A stretch of 7,055 nucleotides of DNA from NCBI GenBank assembly GCA_016707115.1, contig JADJIH010000016.1, positions 1 to 7,055 of the forward strand, given 5' to 3'. Under the pieces are notes generated by a model. The model made no database searches. It saw nothing but the letters and a program-made list of their open reading frames with translations, and had not been told where the DNA came from. Origin of the DNA: Ignavibacteriales bacterium. GTDB lineage: Bacteria; Bacteroidota; Ignavibacteria; Ignavibacteriales; Ignavibacteriaceae. Shown one piece after another: positions 4,478-7,055 of the stretch (the first letter of the stretch is position 1; every line of letters starts with the position of its first letter). Made by a program: the position numbers and the translations under genes.

Positions 4478-7055
4478 ATGAACAGTTCGAAATTATTTTT
4501 TTCACTAATTCTTTTCTCCGGTTTCCTTACTTTATTATATCCGCAAACTGAACAGCAGGTACAGCAAAGATTAAAACAGGAAGGAATTTCGACAAAAGCG
4601 GATGTTACTGAAGAATTAAAAAAAAGAAATATGACTGAAGACGATGCACGCCGTCTTGCAAAACAATATGGAATGGATTACGATGCATTTATTGCAACTT
4701 ATATTCTTAGCGGCAGCACCACACCTCTGCCTCCTGCAGTTTCAAATGTAACAAATACACCCGATACTTCTGCAAAAAACATAACAAACATTGTCGTTTC
4801 ATCCGGAGATCAAACACCCCCTCTAAAAAACGAAATAATTGTTGATCGGTCCCCCGCCCCTACCGAAGGCGGACTTGAATATTTTGGATATAATCTTTTC
4901 AAGAATATACCTACATCTTTCGAACCATCTGAAACTGGCGCAGTTGATCCTGGATATATAATAGGGCCTGGTGATAATCTGCGTTTATCTATTTGGGGAG
5001 CGGCAGAATTTCAATACCAGCTTATTGTTGATCAGCAAGGTAATGTTTTTATACCAACAGCAGGACAGTTTTTTGTATCCGGCACAACATACGAATCATT
5101 ACAAAAAAAACTTACTATTTATCTTTCAAAATTTTATGAAGGACTTACCGGGGATCCTCCGACAATATTTTTAGACATAACACTAAGCAAACTTAAACCA
5201 ATTAAAATATTTGTTACCGGTGAAGTTGCACAGCCGGGCGGGTATAACATAAGCAGTTTTGCAACTGTGTTTAATGCACTGTATTCCGTTGGCGGGCCGT
5301 TAACATCCGGAAGCTTAAGAGATATCAGAGTTATAAGAAATAACAAAGTTTTAACAACAGTAGATATTTATGATTACATACTTAAAGGTCAGTTAATTGG
5401 TGATGTTAGACTCCAGAATAATGACATGATATTTATTCCGCCAAGAAAAAAATCGGTTTCAATATCGGGAGAAGTTTTCAGACCGGCTATTTATGAATTA
5501 AAAGAGGGAGAAAATCTTTCAAAGATTATTGAATTTGCAGGCGGATTAAATGCAACTGCTTACACAGGTAGAATTCAGATAAACCGGATTGTACCGTTTG
5601 AAAAAAGAGCTCAAAGTAAATCTGATAGAGAACTTATAGATGCAGATCTGGCATCCGTGTTAAGGAAAATATCCGATATTCAATTGTATGATAAAGATAT
5701 TATAACTGTATTCCCTATCCTAAATAAATTAGAAAATTTTGTTAAGATAGAAGGTTCTGTTTACCGCCCCGGAACTTATGAATTTAATACAGTTAGAACA
5801 CTAAGCGAACTTATAAAGAAAGCTGAAGGTGTGCTTCCGGAAACTTATTTCGGCAAGGCAGACATTATAAGAACAAGACCGGATGAAAGCCATGAATTTC
5901 TATCTGTTGATCTTGGCAAAGCATTATCCGGTTATGCTGATCACAATATAAACCTGGAACCGCGTGATGAAGTAAAAATCTATTCGATCTACGAACTTGT
6001 TGAAAGAAAAAGCGTATCTATATCAGGCTATGTAAAACAAAATGTTACTTTACCATACGCAGACAGTTTAACATTGTATGATATGGTATTCAGGGCCGGC
6101 GGATTGCAGGATCCGTTTTTCAGAGGAAGAGCTTTTACAACAAGGGGTGATCTTATCAGAGTAAACCCCGACGGACTTACAACTCGTATAATTCCTTTTG
6201 ATCTTGAAGAACTTTTATATGATCAATCATTTAATATGCAGCTGCAGCCGGGTGACAAAATTTATATTTACAGCGCAGAGGTTGAAAAAATTCTTGATAG
6301 GTTTGTAACTGTTGAAGGTGAAGTAAATAAGCCTGGTAAATTTGTTTTAAATTCCAATATGAACATAATGGACCTTATACTTCAGGCTGGCGGCTTTAAT
6401 GAAATGTCTTTAAGAACTGAAGTTTATGTTAACAGGGTAAGGCCGGGAGGCTACCAGGGAGAGAAAATCTCTGAAACATATACAGTCCCTCTGCCATTAT
6501 TCTTTTCAAAATCCAGTGTAAGCAAAACTGATTCTGTACACAATGCATTTACATTGCAGCATAATGACATTGTAGTAGTAAGAAAAAATCCAAACTATGT
6601 ACCGCAGCGTGTTGTTAAAATAATGGGCGAAGTAAATTACCCGGGCACTTATGTGCTTGAGCGAAAATCTGAGAACTTAATGGAATTGGTGCAGAAAGCC
6701 GGCGGACCCACAAGTGAAGCATTCCTTTTCGGTTCAACATTTACCCGCGATGGGAAAAGGCTGATGATTGATCTGGAAAAATTAGTTAACGGCCAGGATG
6801 AGGATCAGGATGTAATATTAACTAATCTTGATGAAATCTTTATACCAAGAAAACCTAATACTGTTTTTGTTACCGGTGAAGTGAATAAACCTGGTTTATA
6901 CAAATTTATAGATGGTGAAGATGTTAAAGATTATGTTGATAAGGCAGGCGGTACAACCGATAGTTCTAATTATATACTTTATACAAAAGCAAACGGTGAA
7001 ACAAAGAAAGTTGGTTTTGGATGGTTTTCGAGTAATCCTGAAGCCTTTGATGGTT
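4478..7055 (+). CDS. Polysaccharide export protein with multiple SLBB domains, 3' partial
   Basis: 859 codons are visible and the frame is open at the right edge. The start is ATG 4478: an in-frame stop (4454-4456) lies just upstream, no other start lies between, and residues 1-23 make a signal peptide (MNSSK, hydrophobic core, cut near YPQ|TE). There is no lipobox Cys, unlike Wza. Residues 24-80 are a charged helical segment, then a Pro/Ser/Thr linker with FGYNLF near 140. The Poly_export domain spans about 157-240, beginning DPGYIIGPGDNL. Seven SLBB domains follow at about 244-290, 326-375, 421-470, 512-562, 608-658, 711-762 and 796-845, each with a G-x-V-x-x-P-G-like turn and most with an AGG-like turn about 20 residues later. 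SLBB2 has RPA for PG, and SLBB4 (GYVKQNVTLPY) lacks the PG turn. Known family role: periplasm-spanning or outer-membrane polysaccharide translocation. By its neighbours it should export the polymer whose precursor the acetyltransferase helps make. The C-terminal membrane anchor lies outside the window. Confidence 0.92.
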   Translation, partial: MNSSKLFFSLILFSGFLTLLYPQTEQQVQQRLKQEGISTKADVTEELKKRNMTEDDARRLAKQYGMDYDAFIATYILSGSTTPLPPAVSNVTNTPDTSAKNITNIVVSSGDQTPPLKNEIIVDRSPAPTEGGLEYFGYNLFKNIPTSFEPSETGAVDPGYIIGPGDNLRLSIWGAAEFQYQLIVDQQGNVFIPTAGQFFVSGTTYESLQKKLTIYLSKFYEGLTGDPPTIFLDITLSKLKPIKIFVTGEVAQPGGYNISSFATVFNALYSVGGPLTSGSLRDIRVIRNNKVLTTVDIYDYILKGQLIGDVRLQNNDMIFIPPRKKSVSISGEVFRPAIYELKEGENLSKIIEFAGGLNATAYTGRIQINRIVPFEKRAQSKSDRELIDADLASVLRKISDIQLYDKDIITVFPILNKLENFVKIEGSVYRPGTYEFNTVRTLSELIKKAEGVLPETYFGKADIIRTRPDESHEFLSVDLGKALSGYADHNINLEPRDEVKIYSIYELVERKSVSISGYVKQNVTLPYADSLTLYDMVFRAGGLQDPFFRGRAFTTRGDLIRVNPDGLTTRIIPFDLEELLYDQSFNMQLQPGDKIYIYSAEVEKILDRFVTVEGEVNKPGKFVLNSNMNIMDLILQAGGFNEMSLRTEVYVNRVRPGGYQGEKISETYTVPLPLFFSKSSVSKTDSVHNAFTLQHNDIVVVRKNPNYVPQRVVKIMGEVNYPGTYVLERKSENLMELVQKAGGPTSEAFLFGSTFTRDGKRLMIDLEKLVNGQDEDQDVILTNLDEIFIPRKPNTVFVTGEVNKPGLYKFIDGEDVKDYVDKAGGTTDSSNYILYTKANGETKKVGFGWFSSNPEAFDG

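Noticed and set aside
4971..5346. Two short open frames, one on each strand, around the Poly_export/SLBB1 region
   Set aside because: Both lie inside the SLBB gene in other frames and carry no domain.

Overview
The window is AT-rich DNA, probably from a Gram-negative bacterium of the Bacteroidota/Ignavibacteriota type. This is inferred from three things: exported proteins with signal peptides and a barrel-like or SLBB build, two TAACTTTG boxes matching the Bacteroidota promoter element TAnnTTTG, and starts without convincing Shine-Dalgarno sequences. The exact lineage cannot be fixed by eye. All four genes are on the + strand.

Layout: (1) 1-582, nearly all of a WbpD/WlbB-type hexapeptide-repeat sugar N-acetyltransferase, open at the left edge and followed by a good intrinsic terminator (671-712). 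(2) 583-1095, a non-coding gap. (3) 1096-2247 and 2501-3673, a tandem pair of paralogous exported proteins of unknown function that look like small outer-membrane beta-barrels. They are about 60% identical overall by hand count, but about 79% in the N-terminal half and about 49% in the C-terminal half. The gap between them holds two TAACTTTG boxes and a long-armed inverted repeat. (4) 3674-4477, an 800-base non-coding gap with three copies of a 62-79 bp dispersed repeat and several decayed short repeats. (5) 4478 to the right edge, the first 859 codons of a very large polysaccharide-export protein with one Poly_export domain and seven visible SLBB domains.

The two recognisable genes point to a surface polysaccharide locus: the acetyltransferase makes a diacetylated aminouronic acid precursor, and the SLBB protein should be the periplasmic/outer-membrane export component. 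The two paralogs sit between them, so a role in the same envelope or polysaccharide process is plausible but rests only on position. The large gaps and the terminator suggest several transcription units rather than one operon. The paralog pair is the part most likely to be undescribed.
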